64,000 nucleotides of DNA. Source: Nocardia arthritidis NBRC 100137. Lineage in GTDB: Bacteria > Actinomycetota > Actinomycetes > Mycobacteriales > Mycobacteriaceae. Below the pieces are notes generated by a model. The model had not been told where the DNA came from, ran no database searches, and worked only from the letters and a program-made list of their open reading frames with translations. The DNA lies in NCBI RefSeq assembly GCF_001612765.1, contig NZ_BDBB01000020.1:95089-159088 (forward strand), given 5' to 3'. Made by a program: the position numbers and the translations under genes. Of this stretch, positions 61,017-64,000 are shown piece by piece. Position 1 is the stretch's first letter; each line of letters begins with the position of its first letter.

Positions 61017-61034
61017 TTTGCAGAGTTTAGCAAA
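61017..61034. promoter_or_regulatory. Inverted repeat TTTGC-N8-GCAAA between ArsR and ATPase genes
   Basis: Perfect 5-bp arms in the AT-rich part of the 335-base divergent gap (60967-61301). Candidate ArsR operator. The remainder of the gap has no convincing gene. Confidence 0.5.
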
Positions 61035-61301
61035 CAATGCTTTTGGCAAGTCGCACGGGGCATCCTCGCGCGGAGGGCTCCTCGCTGCACGCGGTCTCAT
61101 CGCAGTCAGCACCACGATCGAGTCGTCGCGGCCCCCTGGCCACGCAGGCCGAGTCATGGCTGCTGGGATTCGGTGCGGTGCGTTTCGCCAGGGCGAACGG
61201 CCTCCGCATTCGGGAATTGCGACCCTGTCCAGGAGGTGCCCGGGTCGGTTTTGCTGAGACGAATCCGCTCGTCGGAAGGCGCTGTTCGGGAAGGAGCGGG
61301 C

Positions 61302-63686
61302 GTGTCCGGAACGAATTCGATGATCGAGCAGTGGTCCGGACGGGTCGTTGCGTGGGTGGGGCCGGTGCTGGCGTCGGCGACTGTGGCCGCCTTGATGTCA
61401 GGACTGGTGTTCTGGCTATTCGGGCTGCGCGAGGTCGCTGAGGGCTGCTGGATCGCGGCGACGGTGGTGGCGGTCGTGCCTGCGGTGTGGTGGATGGTCA
61501 CCACGCTGCTGCGGGGTCGGGTCGGGGTGGATTTGATCGCGGTGTTGTCGCTGGTGGGCACCTTGCTGGTGCACGAGTATCTCGCTGGTGCGCTGATCGC
61601 TGTGATGTTGGCGACCGGTCGTGCATTGGACGCGGCGGCCGAGCGACGCGCGTCGCACGACCTGAGGTCTCTGCTCGAGCATGCACCGCGTTCGGCTCGC
61701 CGCCGCATCGGCGCCGAGGTGAGCGTGATCGCGTTGGACGAGGTCGCCGTCGATGATGTGCTGGTTGTGGCGCCCGGCGAGGTGGTGCCGGTCGATGGGC
61801 GGGTGCTCGACACAGTGGCCGTACTGGACGAATCGGTGCTCACCGGCGAGCCGTTGCAGGTCGAGCGTGGGATCGGGGAACCGGTGCGCAGCGGTGTCGT
61901 CAATGCCGGTGCCTCCTTCGAGATCCGTGCGACCGCGACCGCGGCGGACAGCACCTACGCCGGAATCGTGCGGCTGGCCCGAGAAGCCGGCGCCGAGAAC
62001 GCGCCCGTGGTCCGGTTGGCCGACAGGTACGCGGCCTGGTTTCTGCCCTTGACGCTGCTCGTGGCCGGGGCGGCGTGGCTGTTGAGCGGGTCAGCGGTGC
62101 GCGCGGTCGCGGTCCTCGTCGTGGCCACCCCGTGTCCGCTGTTGTTGGCCGCGCCGGTGGCTATCGTGTCAGGGCTGTCGCGGGCTTCCCGCCAGGGGGT
62201 CGTGATCCGCAGCGGCGGTGCGCTGGAGAACCTCGGCCACGCGACCACTCTTGTGATGGACAAGACCGGGACGCTCACCGCGGGCCGGCCCGCGGTAGTC
62301 GAGGTGATCGCCGCCCCTGGCCAGGACGCGGCCGAGGCATTGCGGCTGGCCGCGTCGGTGGACCAACTGTCGCCTCACGTGCTGGCCGAGGCGATCGTTA
62401 CCGAGGCGCTGACCCGCGACGCGGCGCTGTCGCTGCCCACCGCTGTCGTCGAACAGCCTGGCCGCGGCATCTCCGGCACCGTCGACGGCCACCGCGTCGA
62501 AGTGGGCAAACTGCCTGATTCGGCGACGGGATCCGAGTGGGCGCGCGCGGTGGACAGCCGAGCGCGCTTGGACTCCGCCGCGATAGCGTGGATCGTCGTC
62601 GACGAGGAGCTTCTCGGGGCGGTTTTGCTGCGCGATCCGTTGCGGCGGCACGCGCCGCGAACAATCCGCAGACTGCGTGAGGCGGGGTTGAACCGGCTGG
62701 TGATGCTCACCGGCGATCGTCTCGAACCGGCCCGCGAGGTCGCCGCCGTGCTCGGCCTCGACGAGGTCTACGCGGGGCAGAGTCCCGCCGACAAGGTCAG
62801 CGCGGTGCGCGGCGAACGCGAGCGTGCGGTGACGGCCATGGTCGGTGACGGTGTCAACGATGCTCCCGCCTTGGCGGCCGCCACTGTCGGTGTGGCGATG
62901 GGCGCACGCGGGTCGACCGCTTCTTCGGAGGCCGCCGACATCGTGCTCACCACCGACCGGCTCGACCGGCTTGCCGACGCCATGGAAACCGCACGCTGGT
63001 CGCGCCGGATCGCCGTGCAAAGCGCCGGGGTCGGGATGAGCCTGTCGCTGCTGGCGATGATCGTGGCCGCCGCCGGGCTCCTCCCGCCCGCCGCTGGCGC
63101 ACTGCTGCAAGAGGTCATCGATGTGGCGGTGATCCTCAACGCGCTGCGAGCGTTACGGGGCAGTCCAGCCGCTCGCACCGAAGTGGCCGCGGCGACAGAG
63201 GAACTGCTGCACCGCTTCGCGGGTGAACACGAGACCCTGCGTGAGATGCTCACGCTGTTGCGTACCGCTGCCGACCGGCTCGCCACCGCCAACGATCCCG
63301 CGGCCCTGGCCGCTGTCGAGGACGCCAACCACTTCCTGGTGACCGATCTGCTGCCCCACGAACGCGCCGAGGAAACCCTGCTGTACCCGGCGCTGGCCGG
63401 CCCGCTCGGCAGCACCGAGGCCACCGCGACGATGAGCCGCGCCCACGCCGAGATCCAGCGGCTCACCACCCGCATCGGCGCCCACCTCGACCGCGCCCAC
63501 GCGGCGGGCGCCATCACCAGCGACCAGATCGACGACCTGCTCGCCTGCCTCTATGGTTTGCACACCTTGCTACAGCTGCACTTCCTGCAAGAGGAGGAAA
63601 ACTACTTCACCCTCACCGACGACGACCAGCCCGAGAACAACGCGGCCTCTCAGCGGCTTCACCCACGCAAACCCCTGCGGCGCTGA
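61302..63686 (+). CDS. P1B-5-type metal-transporting ATPase with hemerythrin tail
   Basis: A 794-residue membrane ATPase that pumps a transition metal. Actuator TGEP at 181-184, membrane metal site VATPCPLLLAAP with Cys278, phosphorylated Asp320 in DKTGTLT, and hinge GDGVND at 515-520. No N-terminal metal-binding domain. From about residue 633 it carries a hemerythrin-like domain (EELLHRFAGEHETL, DLLPHERAEETLLYPAL, QLHFLQEEENYF). The TPCP motif and hemerythrin tail define the P1B-5 group, linked to Ni/Fe transport in rhizobia. GTG 61302 behind AAGGAG. Divergent ArsR is the probable regulator. Confidence 0.9.
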   Translation: MSGTNSMIEQWSGRVVAWVGPVLASATVAALMSGLVFWLFGLREVAEGCWIAATVVAVVPAVWWMVTTLLRGRVGVDLIAVLSLVGTLLVHEYLAGALIAVMLATGRALDAAAERRASHDLRSLLEHAPRSARRRIGAEVSVIALDEVAVDDVLVVAPGEVVPVDGRVLDTVAVLDESVLTGEPLQVERGIGEPVRSGVVNAGASFEIRATATAADSTYAGIVRLAREAGAENAPVVRLADRYAAWFLPLTLLVAGAAWLLSGSAVRAVAVLVVATPCPLLLAAPVAIVSGLSRASRQGVVIRSGGALENLGHATTLVMDKTGTLTAGRPAVVEVIAAPGQDAAEALRLAASVDQLSPHVLAEAIVTEALTRDAALSLPTAVVEQPGRGISGTVDGHRVEVGKLPDSATGSEWARAVDSRARLDSAAIAWIVVDEELLGAVLLRDPLRRHAPRTIRRLREAGLNRLVMLTGDRLEPAREVAAVLGLDEVYAGQSPADKVSAVRGERERAVTAMVGDGVNDAPALAAATVGVAMGARGSTASSEAADIVLTTDRLDRLADAMETARWSRRIAVQSAGVGMSLSLLAMIVAAAGLLPPAAGALLQEVIDVAVILNALRALRGSPAARTEVAAATEELLHRFAGEHETLREMLTLLRTAADRLATANDPAALAAVEDANHFLVTDLLPHERAEETLLYPALAGPLGSTEATATMSRAHAEIQRLTTRIGAHLDRAHAAGAITSDQIDDLLACLYGLHTLLQLHFLQEEENYFTLTDDDQPENNAASQRLHPRKPLRR

Positions 63687-63985
63687 CGCTGCTGCCCGCT
63701 GAGCCGGCCTTCGGCAACCAGGGCGCGCAGCATCAGCCAGTGCGTCGCGCGCAGGTCTTGCGCCTCGTCGTCGGCTTGGCGCACGACATCGTTGGCGTGC
63801 TTGTCGATTCCTTCGACGCAGATGTCGCGTTCGCCGAAGTCCTTTCGCGACCCCGGGCTCGAGGGCCGCGAGATCGGCATCGAGGTTCTTCGCGAGGTCT
63901 TGTTGAAGGTCTTCCGGCCGGGCGGACCACCACGCCACAGATTTGAACACGCTGCTGGATCAGAACGTGGCATGGAGTGCCGTGA
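63659..63985 (-). pseudogene. Possible frameshifted gene at the right edge
   Basis: One minus-strand frame reads FKSVAWWSARPEDLQQDLAK then NLDADLAALEPG from about 63950; a second frame then continues KDFGERDICVEGIDKHANDV to a stop near 63659. Joined they make one plausible helical protein of about 95 residues. I do not recognise the family; it may be a frameshifted or partial gene. It fills most of the 314 bases after the ATPase gene. Confidence 0.35.
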
Positions 63986-64000
63986 CGCACCGCCTCAGCA

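Noticed and set aside
1..64000. tRNA, rRNA, CRISPR array, intact insertion sequence or replication origin
   Set aside because: None seen on either strand by reading; only decayed recombinase and integrase remnants are present.

Overview
The window is very GC-rich, uses many GTG starts and is densely packed with TetR, MarR, LysR and DeoR regulators. It carries a PEP-dependent fructose phosphotransferase system, a lysG/lysE pair, GTP-type PEP carboxykinase and a WXG100-type secretion-substrate locus. This points to Actinomycetota, order Mycobacteriales, most likely Nocardia or a close relative (inferred from gene content; no rRNA gene is present).

Layout. 0-3.2 kb: decayed FAD-monooxygenase remnant, DEAD-box RNA helicase, TetR regulator. 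3.3-4.2 kb: alpha/beta hydrolase. 4.3-10.2 kb: fructose regulon fruR-fruK-fruA-ptsH, with ptsI divergent. 10.4-18.1 kb: regulator/enzyme pairs (TetR with hydrolase-DUF6817, LysR with a decayed SnoaL gene, FAD oxidoreductase with ECF41 sigma factor, hemerythrin and NmrA-like reductase with MarR). 18.2-21.7 kb: a scarred accessory stretch with cupin and P450 genes between remnants of a serine recombinase and a tyrosine integrase. 21.9-27.6 kb: amidase, MarR/AhpD-like pair, YdeI-like protein, membrane protein, MarR/VOC pair. 28.5-47.6 kb: the dominant feature, a three-gene block ending in one 5361-residue gene. 47.9-52.8 kb: STAND/LuxR regulator, TetR and amine-oxidase pair. 53.2-64 kb: double PAP2 protein, lysG/lysE, SulP transporter, pckG, ArsR, P1B-5 metal ATPase with a hemerythrin tail.

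The 28.5-47.6 kb block is the most unusual part. Its first gene encodes a 464-residue protein of unknown role. Its second encodes a WXG100-like protein whose C-terminus resembles a zinc-peptidase domain that has lost its metal ligands. Its third encodes, in order: a helical WXG-type N-terminus, a glycine-rich linker, a SecA-like ATPase motor, a papain-like (toxin-type) Cys-His-Asp domain, a family-4 glycosyltransferase, two TetR-like domains, an HExxH zinc-peptidase domain, an unidentified toxin-like module, six tandem XRE helix-turn-helix repeats, a sigma-70-like domain and two more XRE domains. Six copies of an I-G-S-[RK]-P pentapeptide occur, nearly all at module boundaries. The working interpretation, which is inference, is a type VII-associated polyprotein or multi-cargo effector carrying enzymes and DNA-binding modules, possibly processed or recognised at these motifs.

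Elsewhere, several divergent regulator/enzyme pairs carry clean palindromes in the shared intergenic region that look like autoregulated operators. The fruR-ptsI gap holds three helically phased 10-bp repeats.
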